This document shows, piece by piece, positions 24,227 through 32,568 of a stretch of 55,012 nucleotides of DNA (position 1 is its first letter; each line of letters begins with the position of its first letter). Source of the stretch: an uncultured Dysosmobacter sp. (GTDB lineage Bacteria > Bacillota > Clostridia > Oscillospirales > Oscillospiraceae); contig NZ_CANRMB010000023.1 in the NCBI RefSeq assembly GCF_947631635.1, positions 1 to 55,012 of the forward strand. The letters run 5' to 3'. The notes under the pieces are model-generated. The model was not told the DNA's origin. It searched no databases and saw only the letters and a program-made list of their open reading frames with translations. The position numbers and the translations under genes are program-made.

Positions 24227-24240
24227 GATAAGACCGCGGA

Positions 24241-24273
24241 AACCGGCGCTGGTCACCAGCGCCGGTTTTTCTT
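24241..24273 (+). terminator. Terminator of potABCD
   Basis: A near-perfect palindrome, AACCGGCGCTGG with its complement and a very short loop, followed by TTTTTCTT. It stands after the hairpin array. Confidence 0.88.
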
Positions 24274-24299
24274 GCAAATCTGGAATTTAGGTGTACACT
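24272..24299 (+). promoter_or_regulatory. Probable promoter for the thioesterase gene
   Basis: TTGCAA (24272-24277), 16-base spacer, TACACT (24294-24299), overlapping the T-tract of the preceding terminator. The -10 is imperfect. Confidence 0.5.
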
Positions 24300-24335
24300 G
24301 AAAGCATCAGAAAATACACGCAAGGAGGAACGCTT

Positions 24336-24731
24336 ATGATCCTGATCGGAACCAAATGCCAGCTGGAACAGACTGTCACCCAGGAGCTCACCGCGGCCGC
24401 CGTGGGCTCCGGGGCCCTGCCGGTGTTCGGCACGCCCTTTATGGCCGCCATGATGGAAAACGCCGCGCTGACCTGCCTGCAAAACTTTCTGGCGGAGGGC
24501 CAGGGCAGCGTGGGCACCCATCTGGACATCAGCCACGACGCCCCCACCCCTGTCGGCATGACCGTCTGGGCGGAGGCGGAGATCACCGCCGTATCCGAAA
24601 ACGGCAAAATGGTGGATTTCGCCGTCAAAGCCTGGGATGAAAAAGGCCCCATCGGCGCAGGCACCCACACCCGCGCCATCATCAACAACGAGCGGTTTTT
24701 GAGCAAGTGCCAAGCCAAGCTGGGAGGCTGA
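24336..24731 (+). CDS. Hotdog-fold thioesterase, FlK-like
   Basis: The 131-residue protein resembles the fluoroacetyl-CoA thioesterase (FlK) type hotdog family. It contains FGTPFMAAMMENAA with the threonine and glutamate of the FlK-type active site, and GTHLDISHDAPTPVGM with the histidine. Most homologues hydrolyse small acyl-CoAs; fluoroacetate specificity is not implied here. The start at 24336 has AAGGAGG 7 bases upstream. It is monocistronic, with a promoter and terminator of its own. Confidence 0.85.
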   Translation: MILIGTKCQLEQTVTQELTAAAVGSGALPVFGTPFMAAMMENAALTCLQNFLAEGQGSVGTHLDISHDAPTPVGMTVWAEAEITAVSENGKMVDFAVKAWDEKGPIGAGTHTRAIINNERFLSKCQAKLGG

Positions 24732-24747
24732 TCCCGCCGCGTGAGAC

Positions 24748-24780
24748 AGACAGGCTGCCCCTCCGGGCAGCCTGTCTGCT
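24748..24780 (+). terminator. Terminator-like hairpin after the thioesterase gene
   Basis: A 13-bp perfect stem (24748-24760 with 24765-24777) and CTCC loop. The following GCTTAAAG is only weakly T-rich. Confidence 0.7.
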
Positions 24781-24798
24781 TAAAGCGCCAGGTTTTTC

Positions 24799-24826
24799 TT
24801 GCAATTCCCTGAAAATATGCTATGAT
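24799..24826 (+). promoter_or_regulatory. Probable promoter for the DUF1622 gene
   Basis: TTGCAA (24799-24804), 16-base spacer, TATGAT (24821-24826), 32 bp before the start codon. Confidence 0.6.
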
Positions 24827-24858
24827 GTAGTAAACGCAAACGTTTGAGGGGGCGCATT

Positions 24859-25191
24859 ATGGCTTTTCTGACTTTTTTGGAGGACGGATTTCAATTCATC
24901 GTGCAGTGCAGCGTCCTGTTTTTGGAGTGCGTGGGCGTGGCAGTGCTGCTGGTGGCCGCCGTCAAAAGCATCATCGGGTGCTTCAGGCATGACCCCCATG
25001 TCCGCCTGATCCTCGCCCAGGGCATCGCCCTGGCGCTGGAATTCAAGCTGGGCGGAGAGGTCCTGCGCACAGCCATCGTTCGGGAATACAGCGAATTGAT
25101 CACTCTGGGCGCCATCATCCTCCTGCGGGGCACCCTGACCTTCCTCATCCACTGGGAGATCAAAAATGAGGAGTCCAGGATCAGCGTCTGA
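24859..25191 (+). CDS. DUF1622 membrane protein
   Basis: The 110-residue protein matches DUF1622: an N-terminal helix with LECVGVAVLLVAAV, the conserved LAQGIALALEFKLGGEVLRT block in the middle and LGAIILLRGTLTFLIHWEI at the end, giving three membrane segments. The function of the family is unknown. The start at 24859 has GAGGGGG just upstream; an earlier in-frame ATG at 24844 lies too close to the promoter. It has its own promoter. Confidence 0.85.
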   Translation: MAFLTFLEDGFQFIVQCSVLFLECVGVAVLLVAAVKSIIGCFRHDPHVRLILAQGIALALEFKLGGEVLRTAIVREYSELITLGAIILLRGTLTFLIHWEIKNEESRISV

Positions 25192-25228
25192 GCCACTGAC
25201 CTGTCCCAAAAGCGGAAAAGGGTTTTCT

Positions 25229-25530
25229 ATGCGCGGTAAGCCATAGGCTTTTCTGGAAAAGGGCGGCTTACTGGTCTCCCTTCTCCTTCTGGTGCATGGG
25301 ATACCCCATTGGATCTGGTCCCACCAGCAGATGTCCATGGAGGAATTCTGGGAGCATATCGACTTTTTTTGAGGCTCGCCTTTGCTCTGCTGGTGGCCTG
25401 CGTCCCCCTGCTTCTGGTGAAAAAGCTCTTTTTCAAGCGCCCAGTGGGCATCTTTGGATGGTTTACGCTGCTCTGCCTGTTCCTCAATGCCTGGAACTGG
25501 GCAGCTCACTCTTTTATGGCCGCTTTTTGA
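25229..25530 (+). pseudogene. Decayed small membrane protein gene
   Basis: From 25229 the frame reads MRGKP, a TAG, then AFLEKGGLLVSLLLLVHGIP...MEEFWEHIDFF and a TGA at a run of seven T (25364-25370). Adding one T would continue into LRLAFALLVACVPLLLV and then WFTLLCLFLNAWNWAAHSF to a stop at 25530. The joined product would have three hydrophobic segments and about 100 residues. There are two lesions, a nonsense codon and a homopolymer frameshift. No family is recognised. Confidence 0.55.
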
Positions 25531-25587
25531 ACACTTCCCCGCTTTTCGGCAAAAAAACTGATCGCTCAAAAGCCGTAAAAACCTATG

Positions 25588-25617
25588 AAAAAAGCGTCCG
25601 CAGATGCGGACGCTTTT
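25588..25617 (-). terminator. Ferritin gene terminator, probably bidirectional
   Basis: A 14-bp stem AAAAAGCGTCCGCA with its complement around a 2-base loop, 14 bp beyond the ferritin stop. Confidence 0.9.
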
Positions 25618-25630
25618 TGCTGTGTATCGC

Positions 25631-26143
25631 TTACAGTACCAGAGAGGGTGCGCTGTATACTCGGGCGGCCAGCTCGCTGTTCAGCATGTACAGACTCTTG
25701 GGGTCGGAGCCGAACAGCTCCATCTTGGAGATCAGGTCGTTGGCATTGGTCTCCTCCTCGCCCTGCTCCTTGACAAACCAGTCCAGGAACTGCATGGTGC
25801 GGAAGTCCTTCACCTCATAGGCGGCGGCATAGATGTCGTTGATGAGGCTGGTGACATAGATCTCGTGCTCCAGACCGGCCTTCAGCACGGTCATGTCGCT
25901 GTCCAGCACCTTGTCCGGCTTGGCGATGGCGTCCAGAGTCACGGCCTCGTTGTTGTTGTGCAGATACTGATAGAACAGCATGGCATGGTCCCGCTCCTCC
26001 TGGGCCTGGATCTTGTACCAGTTGGCAAAGCCGTCCAGCCCACGGGCCTCAAAATAGTTGGAGAAGTCCAGATACAGATAGGCGGAGTAGAACTCCTTGT
26101 TGACCTGCTGGTTCAGCAGGTCTCTGACATTTGCGTTCAGCAT
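25631..26143 (-). CDS. ftn: Ferritin, iron-storage protein
   Basis: The 170-residue protein is a non-haem bacterial ferritin. It has ferroxidase-type residues: Glu in NKEFYSAYLYL (about 17), the EERDH glutamate and histidine (about 49-53), and Glu in LEHEIYVTS and EQGEEETNAN. Ferritins form 24-subunit cages that oxidise and store iron, protecting from iron-driven damage. It is monocistronic: its own promoter at 26182-26210 and a terminator. It follows polC in orientation but is likely a separate unit. Confidence 0.95.
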   Translation of the reverse strand: MLNANVRDLLNQQVNKEFYSAYLYLDFSNYFEARGLDGFANWYKIQAQEERDHAMLFYQYLHNNNEAVTLDAIAKPDKVLDSDMTVLKAGLEHEIYVTSLINDIYAAAYEVKDFRTMQFLDWFVKEQGEEETNANDLISKMELFGSDPKSLYMLNSELAARVYSAPSLVL

Positions 26144-26181
26144 GGAAACATGCTCCTTTCCGTTTTTGAATCACCAAGGCA

Positions 26182-26210
26182 ATTCTACCTGCATTCCCGG
26201 AAAATGTCCA
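26182..26210 (-). promoter_or_regulatory. Sigma-A promoter for the ferritin gene
   Basis: On the minus strand TGGACA (26205-26210), 17-base spacer, TAGAAT (26182-26187), 39 bp before the start. No obvious Fur or PerR box is seen. Confidence 0.65.
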
Positions 26211-26260
26211 GTACCAAAATGCCGAAAAATCTCAAATTTTATAGTCGCAACGTCTGTCCG

Positions 26261-29200
26261 TCAAAACAGCGTCATCTGGCTGGTCTCCGCCATCCCGGCA
26301 AAGGACCCCAGCGCCTTCAGCTGTTCGATGTGGGTCTTGGAGAGCTTGTTGCAGCACATGGCGAACTCCTCGATGGAGATGAACTCCTTCCCCTTCCGCT
26401 TCTCCACCGTGTCGATGGCCGCCGCCTCGCCCAGGCCATGGACTGTGGTGAAGGGCGGCAGCAGGCCGTTTTCCGTCACCTTGAACTTGGTAGCTTCGGA
26501 CTTATAGATGTTGATGGTATCAAAGTGGAAGCCCCGGAGGTAGAACTCATAGCACACCTCCAGCGTGGTCAGCAGGTTCTGTTCCACGGCGGTGGCGTCC
26601 TTGTTGTTCTCGATCTCCCGGATCTTCCGCTTCACCGCGTCCTTGCCCGCACAGCAGTACTCCGCGTCAAAGGCCTTGGCCCGGACGGAGAAAAACGTGG
26701 CGTAAAACGCCAGGGGCTCGTGGACCTTGTACCAGGCGATGCGGAAGGCCATCATGACATAGGCCACCGCATGGGCTTTGGGGAACAGATATCCGATCTT
26801 GGCCAGGGAGTCGATGTACCATTCCGGCACCTCATGCTCCCGCATGGCCTCCACCCAGCCCTCGTCGAAGCCGCCCTTCTTCACCTTGCCCTTTCGGACC
26901 TTCTCCATGATCTTAAAGGACATCTTGGGGTCCAGGCCCTTGGAGATGAGGTACAGCATGATATCGTCACGGCAGCCCACCGTCTCCAGAACGCCGGCGG
27001 TGCCGCTGACGATCAATTCCCGGGCGTTGCCCAGCCACACGTCGGTGCCGTGGGAGAAGCCGGACAGCCGCACCAGGGTGTTGAAGTCCTTGGGCTGGGT
27101 GTCGATCAGCATCTGCCGGGTGAACCGGGTATTGAACTCCGGGATGGCCACGGCGCCGGTGGGGCCTAAGATCTCGTCGTTCTCATAGCCCAGCACCTTG
27201 CTGGAGGTAAAGATGGACATGGTGTCCGGGTCATCCAGGGGAATGTTGTGGGGGTCCACGCCGGTGAGGTCCTGCATCATGCGGACCATGGTGGGGTCAT
27301 CGTGTCCCAGCATGTCCAGCTTCAGGATGTTGGCCTCCATGGAGTGGTATTCAAAATGGGTGGTGATGGTGTCGGAGTCGTCGGCGTCCGCCGGGTGCTG
27401 GACGGGACAGAAGTCCTCCATATCCTTGTCGTCCGGGACCACCACCAGGCCGCCGGGATGCTGTCCGGTGGTGCGCCGGACGCCCACGCAGCCCGTGGCA
27501 AGGCGCTTTTTCTCGGCGCTGCCCACCTCCATGCCGTTCTCCTCCAGGTATTTCAGCACGAAGCCGAAGGCGGTCTTGTCCGCCAGGGTGCCGATGGTGC
27601 CCGCCCGGAACACCTGGGTCTCGCCGAACATCTCAATGGCGTGGCGGTGGGCGCGGGCCTGATACTCGCCGGAGAAGTTCAGGTCAATATCCGGCACCTT
27701 GCCGCCGCCAAAGCCCAGGAAGGTCTCAAAGGGGATATCGAAGCCGTCCTTGACATATTTGGTGCCGCAGACGGGACAGATCTTATCCGGCATATCCGCG
27801 CCGCAGCCGTAGGAGCCGTCGGTGATGAACTCGCTGTTTTTGCACTTGGGGCAGCGGTAGTGGGGCGGCAGGGAGTTGACCTCCGTGATGCCGGACATGT
27901 AGGCCACCAGGGACGAGCCCACGGAGCCACGGGAGCCCACCAGATAGCCGTTTTCCAGGGAGCGCTGCACCAGCTTCTGGGCGGACATGTACACCACGTC
28001 ATACTTGCCTAAGATGCCGCTCAGCTCCACGTTCAGGCGGTCCACGATCAGCTGGGGCGGGTCCTCGCCGTAGAGGCGGTGGACCTTCTCCCACACCAGG
28101 CGGTTCAGGTCCTCCTCGGAGTTCTCCAGCCGGGGCGGGAACAGCTCGCTGGGCAGCAGCTCGAAGGTCTCCACCTGGTCGGCCACCAGCCGGGTGTTGT
28201 CCACCACGACCTCGTAGGCCTTCTCCTCCCCCAGATAGCTGAACTCCCTCAGCATCTCATCGGTGGTCTTGAAGTAGATGGGCAGGGACTCGTTGGCGTC
28301 CGCAAACTTTTTGGAGGCCAGAATGATGTGGCGGTACACCTCGTCCTCCGGCTCCTGGAAGTGCACATCGCCGGTGGCGCAGACCGGCTTGCCCAGCTCG
28401 TCGCCCAGGCGGATGATGGTGCGGTTGAACTCCCGCAGGTCCTCCTCGGACTGCACCTCGCCGTTGCGCAGCATGAACATGTTGTTGCACAGGGGCTGGA
28501 TCTCCAAATAGTCATAGAAGGAGGCGATGCGCTTCAGCTCGTCCCAGTCCTTGTGGTCCTTCACCGCCTGGAACAGCTCGCCCGCCTCGCAGGCGGCGCC
28601 CACGATAATGCCCTCCCGGTGTTCCCGCAAAAGGGTCTTGGGGATGGTGGGCACCCGCTTGAAGTATTTCAGGTTGGAGGCGGAGATCATCTGATACAGG
28701 TTTTTCAGGCCCACCTTGTTCCGGGCCAGCAGGATGATGTGCTTGGGGAAGCGGTTGGTCTTACTGCCTAAGGGCCGCAGCTTCTCCATCTCCGGATTGA
28801 CGGCCTGAAGGGTGTGGATGCCCCGCTCATGGAGCATCTTCCAGAAGGGGATCAGCATATAGCCCACCGTGGCCGCGTCGTCGCTGGCCCGGTGGTGGTT
28901 GAAGGCGGGCAGGTCCAGGTGCTCCGCCACGATATCCAGTTTGTACTTGTGCAGATCCGGCAGCAGGTTCTGGGCCAGGATCAGGGAGTCCACATAGGTG
29001 GGATGGAACTCCAGGCCCACCTGCTTGCAGCCCGCACGGATGAAGCTGATGTCGAATTCCGCGTTGTGGGCCGCCAGGGGGCGGCCGTTCACAAAGCGCA
29101 AAAAGTCCGTCAGCGCCTCCTTCAGCTGGGGCGCGTCCTTCAGCATGTCGTCGGTGATACCGGTGAGGCCGATGTTCTCCGGCGTCAGGCGGCGGTTTGG

Positions 29201-30247
29201 ATTGACAAAGGTCTGGAACCGCTCCGTGATCTCGCCGTTTTTCAGCACCACCGCGCCGATCTCCGTGATGGCCTCCCGGTCCACCTTCAAGCCCGTGGTC
29301 TCGATGTCAAAGCAGACGAACTCGTCATCCAACGAGCAGTCCAGCGGGCCGTGGACCACCACCCGGTCGTCGATATTGTTGACAAAATAGCCCTCTACGC
29401 CGTAAAGTATTTTTATTTTATCCCCCGCGGCGTGCCAGGCATCCGGGAAGGACTGGGCCACGCCGTGGTCGGTGATGGCGATGGCGGGATGCCCCCAGCG
29501 GATGGCCTCCTGAATAACGGATTTGGTGTCGGTCAGGGCGTCCATGTTGCTCATGCGGGTATGTAAGTGCAGCTCCACCCGCTTCACCGGGGCGGTGTCC
29601 TCCCTGCCCTTGTGTTCCACCACATTGATGTGGTAGGGGTTCAGCTGGATGTCCTTGCCGTCCCAGGTGGGCTCCATCTTGCCCTGGACCCGCAGCCACA
29701 TGTCGGGCTTGATGGCGCTCTCCAATGCCTGGGCCTCCTTAACGGTCAGGTTCTTCTGCACGGTCACGGAGTTGGTGTAGTCCGTCATGTCGATGCTCAT
29801 CCGCCACATACCGGGCCGCCGGGTCTCCCGGCACTCAAAGGCAAAGACCTTGCCCTCCACGGTGGCGTTGCCCATCTTCAGGTTCAGGTCCTTCATAGGG
29901 CCGGGCCGGGTCTTGATGGGATTTCCCATCAGCACCTTCCCCGTGGGTTTGCCGCCCTGGTTCCCCGCAGGCGCGGATGGCTGTCCAATGGGCCTGGGCG
30001 TCTCCTGGGGTTTGCAGGTGACGTCGATGTCCACCTTCCGGAAACCGTAAACCGCCCGGATCAGGTCCTGCATATTCCGCAGGTCGTCCTCCGACAACGG
30101 GAATTTGACCAGCAGGCGCAGGCTGATGGTCATGGCCCCCTGGTCGATGCAGGCTCCTGTCAGCACGGCGCCCGCCAATTTCAGCCGCAGTTCTCCCGAG
30201 AGCTGCAGCTCTGCAAACATTTCAAAAAATGGGATATCCTTTGACAT
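26261..30247 (-). CDS. polC: DNA polymerase III subunit alpha, PolC type
   Basis: The 1328-residue PolC is the main replicative polymerase of low-GC Gram-positives. In order it has a short N-terminal domain (1-80), an OB-fold (about 120-215), a PHP domain split in two (RVELHLHTRMSN at 223-234, resuming after 500), an inserted DEDDh proofreading exonuclease (FDIETTG, Asp314/Glu316, to about 470), a four-cysteine zinc finger (CPKC...CPVC) and the polymerase motif PDIDLNFSG. It is about 110 residues shorter than the Bacillus subtilis enzyme, and the missing part lies between residues 80 and 120. It ends the pyrH-ispG cluster. Confidence 0.96.
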   Translation of the reverse strand: MSKDIPFFEMFAELQLSGELRLKLAGAVLTGACIDQGAMTISLRLLVKFPLSEDDLRNMQDLIRAVYGFRKVDIDVTCKPQETPRPIGQPSAPAGNQGGKPTGKVLMGNPIKTRPGPMKDLNLKMGNATVEGKVFAFECRETRRPGMWRMSIDMTDYTNSVTVQKNLTVKEAQALESAIKPDMWLRVQGKMEPTWDGKDIQLNPYHINVVEHKGREDTAPVKRVELHLHTRMSNMDALTDTKSVIQEAIRWGHPAIAITDHGVAQSFPDAWHAAGDKIKILYGVEGYFVNNIDDRVVVHGPLDCSLDDEFVCFDIETTGLKVDREAITEIGAVVLKNGEITERFQTFVNPNRRLTPENIGLTGITDDMLKDAPQLKEALTDFLRFVNGRPLAAHNAEFDISFIRAGCKQVGLEFHPTYVDSLILAQNLLPDLHKYKLDIVAEHLDLPAFNHHRASDDAATVGYMLIPFWKMLHERGIHTLQAVNPEMEKLRPLGSKTNRFPKHIILLARNKVGLKNLYQMISASNLKYFKRVPTIPKTLLREHREGIIVGAACEAGELFQAVKDHKDWDELKRIASFYDYLEIQPLCNNMFMLRNGEVQSEEDLREFNRTIIRLGDELGKPVCATGDVHFQEPEDEVYRHIILASKKFADANESLPIYFKTTDEMLREFSYLGEEKAYEVVVDNTRLVADQVETFELLPSELFPPRLENSEEDLNRLVWEKVHRLYGEDPPQLIVDRLNVELSGILGKYDVVYMSAQKLVQRSLENGYLVGSRGSVGSSLVAYMSGITEVNSLPPHYRCPKCKNSEFITDGSYGCGADMPDKICPVCGTKYVKDGFDIPFETFLGFGGGKVPDIDLNFSGEYQARAHRHAIEMFGETQVFRAGTIGTLADKTAFGFVLKYLEENGMEVGSAEKKRLATGCVGVRRTTGQHPGGLVVVPDDKDMEDFCPVQHPADADDSDTITTHFEYHSMEANILKLDMLGHDDPTMVRMMQDLTGVDPHNIPLDDPDTMSIFTSSKVLGYENDEILGPTGAVAIPEFNTRFTRQMLIDTQPKDFNTLVRLSGFSHGTDVWLGNARELIVSGTAGVLETVGCRDDIMLYLISKGLDPKMSFKIMEKVRKGKVKKGGFDEGWVEAMREHEVPEWYIDSLAKIGYLFPKAHAVAYVMMAFRIAWYKVHEPLAFYATFFSVRAKAFDAEYCCAGKDAVKRKIREIENNKDATAVEQNLLTTLEVCYEFYLRGFHFDTINIYKSEATKFKVTENGLLPPFTTVHGLGEAAAIDTVEKRKGKEFISIEEFAMCCNKLSKTHIEQLKALGSFAGMAETSQMTLF

Positions 30248-30286
30248 GAGTCCTCCGTTGTCTCAAGGTATTTTATTTCGACTGTG

Positions 30287-30358
30287 TCAGTATGGAACAG
30301 CAGCCCCCTGGCCGCTGTGCTTGGCCGTCATGGGAGAGTCCTGTTCCATCTCAATCAC
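30287..30358 (-). CDS. Possible 23-residue micro-ORF between ispG and polC
   Basis: A GTG-started frame (then IEMEQDSPMTAKHSGQGAAV and a stop) whose GTG overlaps the TGA of the preceding 24-residue frame. No known family and no clear ribosome site beyond coupling. An ATGGAACAG/CTGTTCCAT pair within it could form a long-range stem, so the region may be a structured leader of polC instead. Confidence 0.2.
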   Translation of the reverse strand: MIEMEQDSPMTAKHSGQGAAVPY

Positions 30359-30429
30359 CGGGCACCTTCCTGCTGATCGTCTTTTGCTTCTTCGTCATGG
30401 AAGTGTCCTTCTATATCAAAACGGCTCAT
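30355..30429 (-). CDS. Possible 24-residue acidic micro-ORF after ispG
   Basis: The ATG overlaps the ispG stop (ATGA) and the frame ends at a TGA that overlaps the next GTG. The product would be acidic and charged (SRFDIEGHFHDEEAKDDQQE...). Two successive 4-base stop/start overlaps are suggestive of real coupled translation, but short frames like this arise by chance. Confidence 0.25.
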   Translation of the reverse strand: MSRFDIEGHFHDEEAKDDQQEGAR

Positions 30430-31463
30430 AGCTTTTCGATCTCTTCCATCAAAGCGTCTACAAGCCGCTCCTGTGGCACCTTGTAAAGTGTCTTTCCTTT
30501 TCGGAATAGCAGGCCCTCGCCCTTGCCTCCGGCGATGCCGATATCCGCGGCGGCGGCCTCTCCGGGGCCGTTGACAGCGCAGCCCATCACCGCCACGGTG
30601 ATGTTCTTTTTGCAGTTCGCCAGCCGCCGTTCCACCTCCTCCGCAATGGGGATGAGGTCGATGCGGGTGCGGCCGCAGGTGGGACAGGCGATGAGGTTCA
30701 CGCCCTCGCGCCGCAGTCCCGCGGCTTTCAAAATCTTGTGGGCGGCGTAAATCTCCTCCACCGGGTCGGCGGTCAGCGTCACCCGGATGGTGTCGCCAAT
30801 GCCCATGCACAGCAGCCCGCCGATGCCCATGGCGGATTTCACCATACCCATAGAGGGCGTGCCCGCCTCGGTGACGCCCAGATGCAGAGGGTAATCCGTC
30901 TGCTGGCTCAGCAGCGTGTAGGCCCGCATGGTCAGGGGCACGTCGGAGCACTTCACAGAGATGCAGATGTCGTCAAAGTCGAACTTGTTCAGCAGATGTA
31001 CATGGCCCATGGCGCTCTCCACCAGGGCCTCGGCGGTGACGCCGCCGTACTTCGCCCGCAGCTCCTTTTCCAGGGAGCCGCCGTTGACGCCGATGCGGAT
31101 AGGGATGCCCTTTTGGCGGCAGATATCCGCCACGGCCTTCACCCTCTCCTCCCCGCCGATGTTGCCGGGGTTGATGCGCAGGGCGTCGATGCCTCGCTCC
31201 GCACATGTCAGGGCGAACTTATAATTGAAGTGGATGTCGGCGATCAGCGGGATGGAGATCTGCTCTTTGATTTTGTCCACAGCCTCCGCCGCCGCTTGGT
31301 CCGGGATGGCCACCCGGATGATCTCGCATCCGGCGGCCTCCAGAGCCTTGATCTGGGCCACCGTGGCGGCCACATCGTCGGTCTTTGTGTTGCACATGGA
31401 CTGGATGGACACCGGAGCGCCGCCGCCCACGGGCACACTGCCCACGAATAACTGCTTTGTCAT
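30426..31463 (-). CDS. ispG: Hydroxymethylbutenyl diphosphate synthase IspG
   Basis: The 345-residue IspG (GcpE) converts MEcPP to HMBPP in the MEP isoprenoid pathway. It has the TIM-barrel N-terminal part (VGGGAPVSIQSMCNTKT at the start) and a C-terminal [4Fe-4S] domain with cysteines in CPTCGRTRID and VMGCAVNGPGE. It works upstream of UppS, with dxr encoded in the same cluster. It starts 13 bp after rseP. Confidence 0.96.
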   Translation of the reverse strand: MTKQLFVGSVPVGGGAPVSIQSMCNTKTDDVAATVAQIKALEAAGCEIIRVAIPDQAAAEAVDKIKEQISIPLIADIHFNYKFALTCAERGIDALRINPGNIGGEERVKAVADICRQKGIPIRIGVNGGSLEKELRAKYGGVTAEALVESAMGHVHLLNKFDFDDICISVKCSDVPLTMRAYTLLSQQTDYPLHLGVTEAGTPSMGMVKSAMGIGGLLCMGIGDTIRVTLTADPVEEIYAAHKILKAAGLRREGVNLIACPTCGRTRIDLIPIAEEVERRLANCKKNITVAVMGCAVNGPGEAAAADIGIAGGKGEGLLFRKGKTLYKVPQERLVDALMEEIEKL

Positions 31464-31476
31464 CTCTCGTTCCTCC

Positions 31477-32550
31477 CTACCGGAACAGTTTGAACACGTC
31501 CTGGAATGTCACCACCAGCATAAAGCCCATCAGCGCCACGAAACCCACTGTGTTGACGGCGGCCTGGTACTTCTCCGGCACCTTCCGCTTGAACAGCAGC
31601 AGCGCCAGGGCGTCCACCAGCAGGAAAAAGATGCGCCCGCCGTCCAGAGCCGGAATGGGGAGCATGTTCATCACCGACAGGTTCACCGCCAGCAGCGCCG
31701 CGAAATAGAAGATCTGGGACCAGGCGTCCCGGGCGGTCTCCGCCTCAGAGCCGACTTCCGTGATGGTGGACACAATGCCCACCGGGCCGCTGAGGTCCTC
31801 CATGGACGCGCCGCCGGAGACCAGCTGTACCAGGCTGAACCACACCAGCTGCACAAAGTCCTTGGCCGTGTTCCAGGTGTATCTCAACTTGCTGCCAAAG
31901 GTCGCTTTCTCCGCACTGGCGCCCACATACAGGCCAAAGCCGGTATAGGTGCCGCCGTCGCTGTTGAGATAGGTCTGCCGGGTTATGGGAAGGTCCTTCA
32001 GGACCACCTTCTCGCCGTCCCGAATAACCTCCAGGTCCATGGTGTCGCCGTCGTGGTAGCTCAAAAACAGCGACGCGTCGCCCCGCAGATAGGTGCGGTA
32101 GCCATCGATCTTATAGAAAATGTCCCCTACCATCAGGCCGTTCTCGCCCTCCAGAGGAAAGCCCGGCGCAAAACCGGTGATCTGGTCGGTGTAGAACGCC
32201 GTCGCGCCGGTATACAGCACTAGCAGGATCACCAGTCCCGTCAAAAAGTTCATGCCGGAGCCGGCGGCCAGGATGACCAGTTTTTTCCAAAAGCCCTGCC
32301 GGACAAAGGAGCGGTCGTCGCCGGTGTCCTCGTCTTCGCCCTCCATGGCACAGAAACCGCCGATGGGCAGGGCCCGCAGGGAGTACTGGGTCTCCCCCCT
32401 CTGCCTGTGCCAGACTGCGGGCCCCATGCCGATGGAGAATTCGTTGACCCGCACGCCGCAGAGCTTTGCCGCCACAAAATGGCCCAGCTCATGGACGGCG
32501 ATCAGCACGCCAAAGATCAAAATCGCTGCCAGGATAAAAATTGGTTTCAT
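31477..32550 (-). CDS. rseP: RIP zinc metalloprotease RseP
   Basis: The 357-residue site-2 protease has the zinc motif HELGH in the first membrane helix (residues 20-24), a central PDZ-like domain (about 125-210) and the third-helix motif NMLPIPALDGGR with the zinc-ligand aspartate. It cleaves membrane-bound anti-sigma factors and leftover signal peptides. It lies between dxr and ispG, its normal position in Firmicutes. Confidence 0.95.
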   Translation of the reverse strand: MKPIFILAAILIFGVLIAVHELGHFVAAKLCGVRVNEFSIGMGPAVWHRQRGETQYSLRALPIGGFCAMEGEDEDTGDDRSFVRQGFWKKLVILAAGSGMNFLTGLVILLVLYTGATAFYTDQITGFAPGFPLEGENGLMVGDIFYKIDGYRTYLRGDASLFLSYHDGDTMDLEVIRDGEKVVLKDLPITRQTYLNSDGGTYTGFGLYVGASAEKATFGSKLRYTWNTAKDFVQLVWFSLVQLVSGGASMEDLSGPVGIVSTITEVGSEAETARDAWSQIFYFAALLAVNLSVMNMLPIPALDGGRIFFLLVDALALLLFKRKVPEKYQAAVNTVGFVALMGFMLVVTFQDVFKLFR

Positions 32551-32568
32551 GCAATAGCTCCTAAATAC

